Shown here piece after piece: positions 26,463 through 34,995 of a stretch of 64,000 nt of DNA (position 1 is its first letter; each line of letters opens with the position of its first letter). Origin of the DNA: Niabella drilacis (GTDB lineage: Bacteria > Bacteroidota > Bacteroidia > Chitinophagales > Chitinophagaceae); the NCBI RefSeq assembly GCF_900101395.1, contig NZ_FMZO01000002.1:447840-511839 (forward strand), given 5' to 3'. Made by a program: the position numbers and the translations under genes. The notes under the pieces were generated by a model. The model was given only the letters and a program-made list of their open reading frames with translations. It was not told where the DNA came from and made no database searches.

Positions 26463-27215
26463 ATGTTGCGACTATTGTATACGATCTATGCGGCAGTGGT
26501 GTTCCTCGTTATTATGCTGCTTATTTTTCCGCTTTGTATCCTGGCGGCATTTTTAGGAAGGATAAGGGGGGGGAATATGATTTATATGCTTTGTACGGCC
26601 TGGGCTGATCTCTGGTTTGCCCTTGCTGGCATACGCGTGCAAAAAACCTTTACGGCCCCATTTGATAAAGAAAAAAAATATATCCTGATCGCGAATCATA
26701 TATCTTACCTCGATATACCGGTGATGGTGAAGGTTTTTCGCAAACCGATGCGTGCCCTGGGCAAAGTGGAGATGGGGGCAATACCGGTTTTCGGGTTTAT
26801 CTATAAGCGGGCGATCGTTACCGTGGACCGCAAATCGGCCGCAGGGAGGGCAAAGAGCATCCGTATCTTGCGATCGGTGATCAATAAAGGGATTTCTATC
26901 TTTGTTTTCCCGGAAGGTACATTTAATGAAACCGGGCGGCCTTTGAAAGATTTTTATAACGGGGCCTTTAAGCTGGCGCTGGAGACCGGTACGCCGGTGC
27001 GCCCGGTGCTGTTCCTGGACACCTACGACCGTATGCCCTATACAAAACGGTTATCCTTGAACCCGGGCAGATGCAGGGTGGTGTTCCTGGATGAGGTGCC
27101 GGTAGACGGGCTGGGACCAAAGGATCACGAACAATTAAAACAAAAAGTTTTTGCCCTGATGGAACAAAAACTGGTTGAGTACAATGTTTCCTGGATAAGG
27201 CAGGAGCCCCAATAA
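26463..27215 (+). CDS. plsC: 1-acyl-sn-glycerol-3-phosphate acyltransferase
   Basis: A membrane-associated acyltransferase of 250 aa making phosphatidic acid from lysophosphatidic acid. The N-terminus is hydrophobic (VVFLVIMLLIFPLCILAAFL). The four family blocks are present: catalytic NHISYLD (H-x4-D), a KVEMGAIPVFGFIYKRA block, VFPEGTFNETGR (the FPEGT motif), and PVRPVLFLDT. It is followed after 12 bp by priA and probably cotranscribed with it. Related family members act on other acyl acceptors (lysolipids, ornithine lipids), so the exact substrate is inferred. Confidence 0.9.
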   Translation: MLRLLYTIYAAVVFLVIMLLIFPLCILAAFLGRIRGGNMIYMLCTAWADLWFALAGIRVQKTFTAPFDKEKKYILIANHISYLDIPVMVKVFRKPMRALGKVEMGAIPVFGFIYKRAIVTVDRKSAAGRAKSIRILRSVINKGISIFVFPEGTFNETGRPLKDFYNGAFKLALETGTPVRPVLFLDTYDRMPYTKRLSLNPGRCRVVFLDEVPVDGLGPKDHEQLKQKVFALMEQKLVEYNVSWIRQEPQ

Positions 27216-27227
27216 AGTGACGAACGT

Positions 27228-29723
27228 ATGAACAACGAGCTCCCATATCATCCGCCGGCCGCGATGGCAGACTTTGCCGAAGTGATCATTCCGCTGGCAC
27301 TGCCGCTGAACTATACCTGGGCGATCCCGGAGGAGCTGAAGGCCAGTGCTGTTGCCGGCTGCCGGGTGGAAGTGAACCTGGGTAAATCGAAAAAATATGC
27401 AGGGGTGATCAAGCGGGTGCATACCACTCCTCCGGAGTTCTTTGAAGCAAAGGAGATCGTCAACGTTCTGGATGCTGTGCCCGTGGTGTTTGAATCGCAG
27501 CTGAAACTTTGGGAATGGATGGCCCGCTACTATATGTGTACAGAGGGGGAGGTAATGGCCGCGGCCCTGCCGGCACACTTTAAACTGAGCAGTGAAACCA
27601 TACTGGTATTTAACGAAGAGGCGGGTGATGATTTTACGGAGCTGGACACGGAGGCCTTCCTGGTGGCAGAAGCACTGCTGTTAAGAAAAGAGCTAAAGCT
27701 GTCCGAAGTGCAGCAGATCCTGGAAAGCAATCATGTGTACCCCGTGGTGAACCGGCTGATCCAGGGCCGGATCTGCTATGTATGGGAGTCGCTGAAGGAA
27801 AGCTACAGCCCCAAAAAGGAGACTTTTGTGCTGCTGCATCCTGATTATGATAGCGAGGCCGCCCTGGAGCAGTTGCTGAACAGCGACCCCCGGTTGCAGC
27901 GTGCCGAAAAGCAGATGGAATTGTTATTGGGGTACCTGCATTTTCAAAAAACGGAGGGGATCATTTCGAAACAGGCATTGTTGAAAAAAACGGGGGCCAG
28001 TGATACCCAGCTTAAAGGACTTGCGGATAAAGGGATCCTGGTACTGGAAAAAAGAGCAGTAGACCGGATCAGCGTGCTGCCGAAGGATATCCGGATCAAT
28101 TTTAAGCTCTCCGTTGCACAGACGGCCGCGTTGGAGCGCATCCGGAGCGCATTGGAGGAAAAAGATGTTTGTTTGCTGCACGGGGTTACTTCCAGCGGAA
28201 AGACGGAGATCTATATTCATCTTATCGAGGAGCAGATCCGCAAAGGGAAACAGGTGCTTTACATGTTGCCCGAGATCGCCCTAACCTCGCAAACCATCCG
28301 CCGGCTGCAGCGGCATTTCGGGGGACATATAGGCGTGTATCATTCCCGGTTTTCGCAGAATGAGCGGGTTGAGATCTGGAACAAGGTGAGGGATGGCTCG
28401 CTGAAAGTGATCCTGGGGGCCCGGTCTTCGCTGTTCCTGCCTTTTCAGGACCTGGGGATGATCGTTTGTGATGAGGAGCATGACACTTCTTACAAACAGA
28501 TGGAGCCGGCACCCCGTTATCATGCCCGGGATGCAGCCATCTATTTTGCATCCTTATTCAGCGATTGCAGGGTGGTGCTGGGGAGTGCTACCCCATCCTT
28601 CGAATCCTACAGCAATGCCCTGAACGGAAAGTACGGGCTGGTGCTATTAACAGAGCGGTTTGGTAATATTGAGCTTCCGCAGATCGGGATCATGGATACC
28701 CGGCGTTACCGCTCAAAAGAATTTGCGGATACGATCCTTTTCCCTCCCCTTGCCGAAAGCATCGGAGGCGCTCTTGGGCGGGGAAAACAGGTGATCCTTT
28801 TTCAGAACCGGAGAGGTTATACCCCCTATCAGCGCTGCAATACCTGCGGTTGGGTGCCTCAATGTAAATATTGTGATGTATCGCTGAACTATCATAAAGT
28901 GTATAACAAACTGGTATGTCATTATTGTGGTACCAGCTATCCCCTGATGGTTACCTGCCCCAGTTGTGGCAGTCATGATTTTATCCAGAAACAATTTGGA
29001 ACCGAGCGGGTAGAGGAGGCGTTGCAGGAATTGTTTCCCGGAGCCCGGGTGGGGCGCATGGATATTGATGCTGTGCGGGGTAAACATGCGCATGACCAGC
29101 TGATACAGAACTTTGAGCAACAGAAACTGGATATCCTTGTAGGAACACAGATGGTAGTGAAGGGACTGGATTTTGAGCATGTGGAACTGGTGGGCATTGT
29201 GGATGCGGATGGTATTCTCTCTTTCGCGGATTTCAGGGTCAACGAGCGGGCTTTTCAGCTGATGGAGCAGGTAAGCGGCAGGGCAGGGAGGAAACATGGC
29301 ACGGGCAGCGTGTTGATACAAACCACCCAGCCGGAGCATCCGGTGCTTTTGCGGGTGCAGCAGCATGAATACCGGGCTTTATTTGATGATGAATTGCCGA
29401 AAAGAGAACAGTTTGGCTATCCTCCCTATACACGGTTGATCCGGCTTACATTTAAGAATAAGATCAGGGATGTGGTACGCGATGCCGCAACCTGGTTTAC
29501 CACGGGGCTCCAGGACCGCTATGGAAATTATATCACCGGTCCTTCGGAACCCCTTATTAATAAAGTACGCAATCAATACCTGATGGAGCTCCTGTTAAAG
29601 CTGCCGCGAAGTACGCGGCTGATCGAACAGTGCAAGAAGGATGTCCTTTACCATGTGGCCCTGTTGCATCAGGAAAAACGATACCGGTCTGTAGTGGTGA
29701 TCCCGGATGTGGATCCCTTTTAA
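27228..29723 (+). CDS. priA: Primosomal replication restart helicase PriA
   Basis: PriA is the 3'-to-5' helicase that reloads the replisome at stalled forks, 831 aa. The N-terminal DNA-binding domain starts at FAEVIIPLALPLNYTW. The helicase core has Walker A HGVTSSGKTEIY (about residue 315-325), DEEH in IVCDEEHDTSYKQ, and the PriA-specific PAPRYHARDAAIYFA. The zinc-binding insert is CNTCGWVPQCKYCDVSLNYH with later CHYCG and CPSCG pairs. The C-terminal helicase domain includes ILVGTQMVVKGLDFEHV and QVSGRAGR. The start could equally be ATG 27264 (MADFAEV), which fits the usual PriA N-terminus better; the 12-residue extension is not conserved as far as I can tell. Confidence 0.95.
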   Translation: MNNELPYHPPAAMADFAEVIIPLALPLNYTWAIPEELKASAVAGCRVEVNLGKSKKYAGVIKRVHTTPPEFFEAKEIVNVLDAVPVVFESQLKLWEWMARYYMCTEGEVMAAALPAHFKLSSETILVFNEEAGDDFTELDTEAFLVAEALLLRKELKLSEVQQILESNHVYPVVNRLIQGRICYVWESLKESYSPKKETFVLLHPDYDSEAALEQLLNSDPRLQRAEKQMELLLGYLHFQKTEGIISKQALLKKTGASDTQLKGLADKGILVLEKRAVDRISVLPKDIRINFKLSVAQTAALERIRSALEEKDVCLLHGVTSSGKTEIYIHLIEEQIRKGKQVLYMLPEIALTSQTIRRLQRHFGGHIGVYHSRFSQNERVEIWNKVRDGSLKVILGARSSLFLPFQDLGMIVCDEEHDTSYKQMEPAPRYHARDAAIYFASLFSDCRVVLGSATPSFESYSNALNGKYGLVLLTERFGNIELPQIGIMDTRRYRSKEFADTILFPPLAESIGGALGRGKQVILFQNRRGYTPYQRCNTCGWVPQCKYCDVSLNYHKVYNKLVCHYCGTSYPLMVTCPSCGSHDFIQKQFGTERVEEALQELFPGARVGRMDIDAVRGKHAHDQLIQNFEQQKLDILVGTQMVVKGLDFEHVELVGIVDADGILSFADFRVNERAFQLMEQVSGRAGRKHGTGSVLIQTTQPEHPVLLRVQQHEYRALFDDELPKREQFGYPPYTRLIRLTFKNKIRDVVRDAATWFTTGLQDRYGNYITGPSEPLINKVRNQYLMELLLKLPRSTRLIEQCKKDVLYHVALLHQEKRYRSVVVIPDVDPF

Positions 29724-29756
29724 ATTTAAGAGTAAGGGGTACATAGCATTATTAAG

Positions 29757-29793
29757 CCGGTCATCTGTAGTGCGCCACCGGGGATCGTTTTTT
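29757..29793 (+). terminator. Weak terminator-like hairpin after priA
   Basis: Stem CCGGT/ACCGG (29757-29761 with 29777-29781) is followed six bases later by six T residues (29788-29793). The stem is short and the loop is long. Confidence 0.35.
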
Positions 29794-29967
29794 GCTCATT
29801 GATTATAAGGATTTGTATGGAAAGACTTTAATGTCTGTGTTTGAGGATATGATCTGTTAAAAAAAATGGCATGTACCCGGGCATAAGAGCCGCAGGCCCG
29901 TAAATGAAAACAGGGAGTACCTGTATGCTGATTAAAATATATCAGGTGTTTTCTTCTTTTGCAGCTG

Positions 29968-30099
29968 ATAATAAGCCGGCATCAAAATTATTTCTTTTCT
30001 CGGTCAGTGAGGACACTGACCGTGGCGTGGGCCGTGGTTTGTGTCCTCACAAACCACTAGTAATTACGCATTTTAATAAAATTGATTCCGGTTCATTAT
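29968..30099 (+). repeat. 132-bp palindromic element, copy 1
   Basis: Nearly identical (three differences) to the reverse complement of 38040-38171. It contains two hairpins: CGGTCAGTG-AGGA-CACTGACCG (30001-30022) and the perfect GTGGTTTGTG-TCCT-CACAAACCAC (30034-30057). The loops AGGA and TCCT are complementary, and the central ten bases of one hairpin (GTGAGGACAC) are the reverse complement of those of the other (GTGTCCTCAC). It encodes no protein. The form is that of a REP/BIME-like or MITE-like intergenic element, but I cannot assign it to a named family. Confidence 0.9.
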
Positions 30100-30178
30100 G
30101 AGATGATTTCAGGAGTAAAACGATTATCAGAAGCTTTTTTGTAAAATAACCGGAACCTCCGCTTTTACATCTTCAAAT

Positions 30179-30215
30179 AAAGAGGGTGCCTCAATCAGAG
30201 ACACCCTCTTTGGTC
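30179..30215 (-). terminator. Intrinsic terminator of the sigma factor/protease operon
   Basis: A perfect 10-bp stem (AAAGAGGGTG with CACCCTCTTT) continues after one mismatch with CTC/GAG around an AATCA loop. Read on the minus strand it lies 25 bp after the protease stop and ends in CTCTTTATTT. The stem is A/T-flanked on both sides, so it may work in both directions. Confidence 0.8.
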
Positions 30216-30236
30216 TTGGTTGATGACTAAAAACGG

Positions 30237-31376
30237 TTAACTGACTTTTACCATGAAAACATAATCCTGGATCTTTTTCGCCTGCTGTGTGCGGTTAAGA
30301 CTTATAATGGAGGATTTGGTATTTAATTTTACACTTTGAATAGTGGTGTCGGTCTTTCCTTTTCCTTTTACTTCATTCAGAATGTTATAAAGATTTTTTG
30401 AGCGGATAAAGAACGCCACACCTTCCTGGTCCTTTTGGCGTCCGTTTAAGATGCCGATTACATCGCCCTCATTATTCAGGATCGGGCTGCCGCTGTTACC
30501 GCGATTGGCCGATATCTGTATCTGGCAGCTGAGGGTATCGCCGTTAAAACCTGTTTTAGCGCTCAGGTAGCCCTGGGTATAGGCGATCTCTTCATCTTCC
30601 CGGGGATAGCCCATGGTAAATACCGGCTCTGCCAGGTCGGCCATCTTGCGGGAGAACCCGTAGGGAACCGGTGGCAGCGGTTTGAAATCTTTATCGGTGA
30701 TCTTAAGCAAGGCAATATCCCTTACAGGGTCCGTATATACCACTTCAGCAAAATACTCGGTTCCGGTGTTGCTGGCCACGGCCACGTTTGTTGCATTCTG
30801 GATCACATGGGCATTGGTCACCAACAATCCTTTACTGTCGATCATAAAGCTGGTACCTCTCGAACTATAGGTGATCTCCGGCGTTTTGGGGTCCGGGGTG
30901 TGGCTGTTTTTCAGACTATTGATCTCTTCAGCCTGTTTGCGCGATTTGTTTTCCAGGGAGCTGAATTTCTTGCTCAGGGTTTCGATCTGGGCATTGTGGC
31001 TCTTGGGGGTAACCGACCACAAAATTGCAGAAACCAGTAAAGCGGTAAGGCCTGCGATAGAAGCGGCGATGGAAGCCACTCTTTTATACCGGTTGTACAG
31101 GTAAGCCAGCCTGGCCTTCCCTTTGCGTGCGGGTGAATCAATTGTTCCCTGGGTGGCGAGGTCGGTGTGGATCTCGTTAAGGGAAGCATGAAACTTTTGC
31201 CATTCATTGTAGCGGTTCATGCGCTGCATAAACAGCGTATGTGTCACTACCATCTGGTCGATCTCGCTATCAGCCTTTCTTAAATTTTCGAAATGTAAAC
31301 GCTCATCGGGAGTCATTTCCCCGGAAATATACCGTTCTACCGCCTCGGTCAACAATATATTGTCATGCTCATGCAT
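30237..31376 (-). CDS. Membrane trypsin-like (HtrA/DegP-type) serine protease with N-terminal anti-sigma-like domain
   Basis: A protein of 379 aa. Residues 1-75 (LLTEAVERYISGEMTPDERL, then HFENLRKADSEIDQMV) resemble the short helical N-terminus of membrane anti-sigma factors. A transmembrane segment lies near 104-125 (VASIAASIAGLTALLVSAIL). A short coiled coil (LSKKFSSLENKSRKQAEEIN) follows. A chymotrypsin-fold protease domain comes next, with triad His190 (VTNAHVIQ), Asp220 (RDIALLKI) and Ser295 (ANRGNSGSP). There is no PDZ domain. The gene lies 7 bp downstream of an ECF sigma factor gene. Combined topology and context suggest cytoplasmic sigma binding coupled to a periplasmic protease. The protease call is firm; the anti-sigma role is inferred. 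Confidence 0.85.
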   Translation of the reverse strand: MHEHDNILLTEAVERYISGEMTPDERLHFENLRKADSEIDQMVVTHTLFMQRMNRYNEWQKFHASLNEIHTDLATQGTIDSPARKGKARLAYLYNRYKRVASIAASIAGLTALLVSAILWSVTPKSHNAQIETLSKKFSSLENKSRKQAEEINSLKNSHTPDPKTPEITYSSRGTSFMIDSKGLLVTNAHVIQNATNVAVASNTGTEYFAEVVYTDPVRDIALLKITDKDFKPLPPVPYGFSRKMADLAEPVFTMGYPREDEEIAYTQGYLSAKTGFNGDTLSCQIQISANRGNSGSPILNNEGDVIGILNGRQKDQEGVAFFIRSKNLYNILNEVKGKGKTDTTIQSVKLNTKSSIISLNRTQQAKKIQDYVFMVKVS

Positions 31377-31383
31377 TATCCTA

Positions 31384-31950
31384 CTACTTTTTATATTGAG
31401 AAAAGAATATTTTTTTCAGCCGCATCAGGCACTTGTATTTCTGAGTTTTCGCATTTTCGGAATTGGTATAGCCAAAGGCTTCGGCAATTTCCTGCATGCT
31501 CTTCTTTTTAAAATAAAAGGCCTCCAATAAACTTTTACAAGGCTCGCCCAGGTGCTGGATCGAATGATGCATCAGGTTATAATCCTGATCTTTTTGCTCA
31601 TGCGCCTCCAGATCATCATCCACCCTTACCAGGCTGCCGGCATCATTCCACTCCTCAGTAAACCGGCTCTGCTGCTGTAGCTTCTTCAGCCACAAGCGTT
31701 TAGCAACTGAGTATAAATAGGTTTTGATCTGGCAGTTAAGCTCAAATGTTCCTGACCTGGCCTTTTCGAACAGTACCACCATCGCTTCCTGGAAAATATC
31801 CCGGGCATCGTCGGCTGTACCATTATTATTGACTACCAAAGCCTGAATGAGGTTGTAATGCTGTTTATATATTTCTTCGGTTGACTTCTTATCATTGCGC
31901 GCTAAACCCTTCAGTAGCAATATTTCCTGTTCTAAGACCGTCTCTTTCAC
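31384..31950 (-). CDS. ECF-type RNA polymerase sigma factor
   Basis: A sigma-70 family factor of 188 aa lacking regions 1 and 3, as ECF sigmas do. Region 2 is visible around YNLIQALVVNNNGTADDARD and IFQEAMVVLFEKA. Region 4 is near LGEPCKSLLEAFYFKKKSMQ and EIAEAFGYTNSENAKTQKYK (helix-turn-helix). It is the first gene of a two-gene minus-strand operon with the membrane protease, the position normally held by an anti-sigma factor. The genes are 7 bp apart. The target regulon is unknown. Confidence 0.92.
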   Translation of the reverse strand: MKETVLEQEILLLKGLARNDKKSTEEIYKQHYNLIQALVVNNNGTADDARDIFQEAMVVLFEKARSGTFELNCQIKTYLYSVAKRLWLKKLQQQSRFTEEWNDAGSLVRVDDDLEAHEQKDQDYNLMHHSIQHLGEPCKSLLEAFYFKKKSMQEIAEAFGYTNSENAKTQKYKCLMRLKKIFFSQYKK

Positions 31951-32086
31951 GCTTTGTATGATTTTTAATACTTTTTTTTAAAAATAGTAACCCTTTGGCA
32001 CTAAGAAAAACTTTTTTGCTGGAGCAGGGGTTACCTTTTTGAATTTTTTGTATTAACCTGAAATCAGTAACTCAAAATTTAAAGTA

Positions 32087-32293
32087 ATGAAAAAATTATT
32101 TATTGTTCTGGCAATCAGTTCTTTAGGTTTCGCTGCCTGCAATAACAGTGCAGAAGGTGAAAAAAGTGGTGATACAACCGCAGTGGCGCCCATTGATGCG
32201 CCCAGCGTTACTCCTCCCGCAGTAAGTAATGACACCATCGTAAACCTCGACACCAACCAGGCGGCTCCGGTTGATACTGCCGCTAAAAAGTAA
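32087..32293 (+). CDS. Small lipoprotein of unknown function
   Basis: A protein of 68 aa. The signal peptide KKLFIVLAISSLGFAACNN carries a lipobox (FAAC). The remainder is low-complexity, rich in Ala, Thr, Asp, Pro and Val (GDTTAVAPIDAPSVTPPAVS), with no recognisable domain. A strong terminator at 32321-32351 follows immediately, so it is monocistronic. It is divergent from the sigma factor gene across a 136-bp gap. Confidence 0.7.
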   Translation: MKKLFIVLAISSLGFAACNNSAEGEKSGDTTAVAPIDAPSVTPPAVSNDTIVNLDTNQAAPVDTAAKK

Positions 32294-32320
32294 GTCATTT
32301 ATATTCGGCAATAAAACAGG

Positions 32321-32351
32321 GCCATCCTCCTTAAGGCGGGTGGCTTTTTTT
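32321..32351 (+). terminator. Intrinsic terminator of the small lipoprotein gene
   Basis: Seven-bp stem GCCATCC/GGGTGGC (32321-32327 with 32338-32344, one G-U pair) is followed by seven T residues. Confidence 0.8.
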
Positions 32352-32427
32352 ATGTGTTGTTCGGGATTGAACGTTGCACTTTGGGAGGCTGTCCGATACT
32401 TTAAGTCTCGAACAGCATAAAATGCCA

Positions 32428-32435
32428 TACCTTTG
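32428..32435 (+). promoter_or_regulatory. -7 promoter motif upstream of the DEAD-box helicase gene
   Basis: TACCTTTG matches TAnnTTTG, 27 bp upstream of the GTG start. The -33 box is unclear (a TTTA lies 24 bp upstream). Confidence 0.38.
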
Positions 32436-32461
32436 CGGACTCATTTTATAAAAATATATTA

Positions 32462-34117
32462 GTGGCTACATTTGAATCGTTGGGGATTGAAGAAGGATTA
32501 CTTCAGTCATTACAACAAATCGGGTTTCAAACACCCACTCCGATACAGGAGCAAGCAATACCGGTTTTATTGCAGGGAACAAAGGATTTTATCGGGCTGG
32601 CGCAGACCGGTACCGGTAAAACGGCAGCTTTTGGGCTGCCATTGCTGCAGCTGATCGATAAATCCTTTCCATCGCCGCAGGCGCTCATTATTTGCCCTAC
32701 ACGAGAGCTGTGTTTGCAAATAGCCAATGACCTGGAGGCATTTAAACAAAAGAAGGAAAATGTGCACGTAACGGCTGTATATGGCGGAACCGCTATCAGC
32801 CAGCAGATCCGCGAAATAAAAAGGGGCACGCACATCGTTGCCGCCACCCCGGGACGCTTGATTGACCTCATAGAACGGAAGGCGATCAACCTGGAAGATA
32901 TTCATTACGTGGTGCTGGATGAAGCCGATGAAATGCTGAATATGGGCTTTAAGGATGATATTGAGTTTATCCTGAAAGAAACCCCCAACCGCCAGAGCAC
33001 CTGGTTGTTCAGCGCAACCATGCCTAAAGAGATCCGGCAGGTGAGCAAGCGCTATATGGAAAATCCCTTTGAAATTACAGTAGGGAAAGCCAACTCGGCT
33101 AATACCAATATTGCGCACCAGTATTACCAGACGCAGCATGTAAACCGGTATGAAACACTAAAGCGTATTATCGATTTTAACCCGGGCATGTACGGGATCG
33201 TGTTTACGAGGACCAAGGCCGATGCCCAGCATATTACAGAACAGCTGATCAGGGAAGGGTATGATATTGAAGCATTGCATGGTGATCTGACCCAGGCCCA
33301 GCGGGATAAGGTAATGGCCCGTTTTCGGGAGAAATCACTGGAACTGTTGATTGCTACGGATGTTGCGGCACGCGGTATTGATGTACAGGGCATCACGCAT
33401 GTGATCAACTATGAGCTTCCGGACGATACCGAAGTTTATACCCACAGGAGCGGAAGGACCGGCCGTGCAGGACTCAGCGGTATCTCAATTTCCATTGTAA
33501 CCCCCAAAGAGGTTTACCGCCTGCGGCAGATCGAAAAACTGATCAATACGAAGTTTAATAAGATCGATATCCCATCCGGTAAAGATGTGTGCCGTAAACA
33601 GTTTTTTCATTTTATTGACAAAATGCTAAAGGCCGATATCAGTCATGGTGAATATGAAGCCTATGTACCCGTTTTGGAAGAGAAATTTGAAAACATCAGC
33701 AAGGAAGAAGTATTGCAGCGGGTAGCAGCCCTGGAGTTTGACCGTTTCCTGAAATATTATGAGAATTCGGTTGACCTGAACCTGAGGGGAGGCGATGACC
33801 GGAAAGGCGCACGTGCTGCGGAACGCAGCAGCAGGGGCGGACGTGGGGCCGGCAACGGGCAATACCAGCGGTTATTTGTAAACCTGGGTACAAAGGACGG
33901 GTTTTACAAGGCCAGCTTCCTGCAGTTCATCCTGGATATGAGCCGTCTGAGTAAAGATAACTTGGGGCGGATCGATATGAAAGAAATGAATAGCTGGGTA
34001 GAAGTAGATGCTGCCTCCGCACGTATTATGATCAAAGCTCTGGATGGTAAAAACTACCGGGGCAGAAGGATCCGTATGAATGATGCGGAAAGCGGCGGAG
34101 GGCGCAGGAGGGGATAG
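32462..34117 (+). CDS. DEAD-box RNA helicase (DeaD/CsdA/DbpA type)
   Basis: An ATP-dependent RNA helicase of 551 aa for ribosome assembly or RNA turnover. The Q motif is in FQTPTPIQEQAIP. Motif I is AQTGTGKTAAF, Ia PTRELCLQI, II VLDEADEML, III SATMP and VI HRSGRTGRAG. A C-terminal domain after residue 450 includes a DbpA-type RNA-binding fold (RLFVNLGTKDGFYKASFLQF, then VEVDAASARIMIKALDGKNY) preceded and followed by Arg/Gly-rich tails. Translation starts at GTG 32462; there is no upstream ATG in frame. It is followed by a strong bidirectional terminator. Confidence 0.93.
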   Translation: MATFESLGIEEGLLQSLQQIGFQTPTPIQEQAIPVLLQGTKDFIGLAQTGTGKTAAFGLPLLQLIDKSFPSPQALIICPTRELCLQIANDLEAFKQKKENVHVTAVYGGTAISQQIREIKRGTHIVAATPGRLIDLIERKAINLEDIHYVVLDEADEMLNMGFKDDIEFILKETPNRQSTWLFSATMPKEIRQVSKRYMENPFEITVGKANSANTNIAHQYYQTQHVNRYETLKRIIDFNPGMYGIVFTRTKADAQHITEQLIREGYDIEALHGDLTQAQRDKVMARFREKSLELLIATDVAARGIDVQGITHVINYELPDDTEVYTHRSGRTGRAGLSGISISIVTPKEVYRLRQIEKLINTKFNKIDIPSGKDVCRKQFFHFIDKMLKADISHGEYEAYVPVLEEKFENISKEEVLQRVAALEFDRFLKYYENSVDLNLRGGDDRKGARAAERSSRGGRGAGNGQYQRLFVNLGTKDGFYKASFLQFILDMSRLSKDNLGRIDMKEMNSWVEVDAASARIMIKALDGKNYRGRRIRMNDAESGGGRRRG

Positions 34118-34129
34118 AACTTACAGTAT

Positions 34130-34190
34130 AAAAGTAAAAAGTGAGATGCATTGCATTTCACTTTTTACTTTTAAGCCCCGATAGGGGGGC
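34130..34190. terminator. Bidirectional terminator between the helicase and SIMPL genes
   Basis: A near-perfect 20-bp hairpin at 34130-34172 (AAAAGTAAAAAGTGA with TCACTTTTTACTTTT, extended by GATGC/GCATT) is A-rich on one arm and T-rich on the other, so it can stop both convergent genes. A second short stem AGCCCC/GGGGCT lies at about 34173-34190. Confidence 0.85.
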
Positions 34191-34198
34191 TCACTCTT

Positions 34199-34972
34199 TT
34201 ATTTTACCACGCACTCCAGGTTTACGGTAATGCTGGCCGTTTTATTTTTGGATGAGGTGTTGAATGTGCCCCCATAACTGTAGTCTTCGTTGCTGTTTTG
34301 CCCGGTGATCTGGAAGATGCCCATATTAGCCTTTACCACGTTCCCTAAAGAACCACCGGTATTCTTCGCAATGGTCTCTGCCCGCTTACGCGCGTCTTCA
34401 GCTGCCTTGGCAAGCAGGTCCAGTTTGAGATCCGCCAGTTTTGTATAGAAATACAGGGGCTCCGGGGAGTTTAATTCAATCCCCGTTTCGATCAGCTCAG
34501 TGATCTCGCGCGAGAGCGCCTCTACTTTTGCAATGTCGCCGGATTCTACCTTTACATTCTGCGTAAGATTATAGCCTCCAAAAGTAGTGGTGGTGGACTT
34601 GGTTTCTTCGTTATAATTGGAGCGGAAGATCTTATCGATCTTTACAGAAGAAAAGATCATCTGCTTCGGCTGGATCCCTTTCCGGGTGAGGTAATTCCTT
34701 ACATTGGTTTCATCCTGTTTAAGCAGGGCATAAGCCGTTTTTAGATCAAAATCGGTACGGTTATAGCTTCCATTCCAGGCGATCAGGTCGCTGGTAAAAT
34801 CTTTTTCGGCACTGCCGGTAACCCGGATGGTTTGCCGGGTTTTGAATTTGTATTTGTAGGCACCCGCTACAATAAAGCCCGCCAGTACAATACAGATACC
34901 AATAATGGCAAGGCCGATGAAACTGCGGCTGCCGGCGGCTGTGTTTGTTTGTGTATTTTCAGTGTTGCTCAT
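34199..34972 (-). CDS. SIMPL-domain (DUF541) periplasmic protein
   Basis: A protein of 257 aa from the ATG at 34972. The longer frame to 34999 would overlap the upstream gene's stop codon and only adds nine residues. Residues about 16-38 (FIGLAIIGICIVLAGFIVAG) form a signal anchor. The remainder matches SIMPL/DUF541 (RVTGSAEKDFTSDLIAWNGS, IFRSNYNEETKSTTTTFGGY, LAKAAEDARKRAETIAKNTG, LGNVVKANMGIFQITGQ), a family forming periplasmic oligomers of uncertain function. It follows the TlpA-like gene by 23 bp and is probably cotranscribed. Confidence 0.88.
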   Translation of the reverse strand: MSNTENTQTNTAAGSRSFIGLAIIGICIVLAGFIVAGAYKYKFKTRQTIRVTGSAEKDFTSDLIAWNGSYNRTDFDLKTAYALLKQDETNVRNYLTRKGIQPKQMIFSSVKIDKIFRSNYNEETKSTTTTFGGYNLTQNVKVESGDIAKVEALSREITELIETGIELNSPEPLYFYTKLADLKLDLLAKAAEDARKRAETIAKNTGGSLGNVVKANMGIFQITGQNSNEDYSYGGTFNTSSKNKTASITVNLECVVK

Positions 34973-34995
34973 AAAACTAAGGTAAGCAAAACAGA

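Larger units (their letters stand above)
29724..30236. other. Intergenic region between priA and the sigma/protease operon
   Basis: 513 bp with no supported gene. It contains a weak terminator-like stem after priA (29757-29793), the first copy of the inverted palindromic element (29968-30099) and the terminator of the convergent protease gene (30179-30215). A 65-aa frame at 29904-30101 runs through the repeat and has no credible protein features. Confidence 0.6.
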
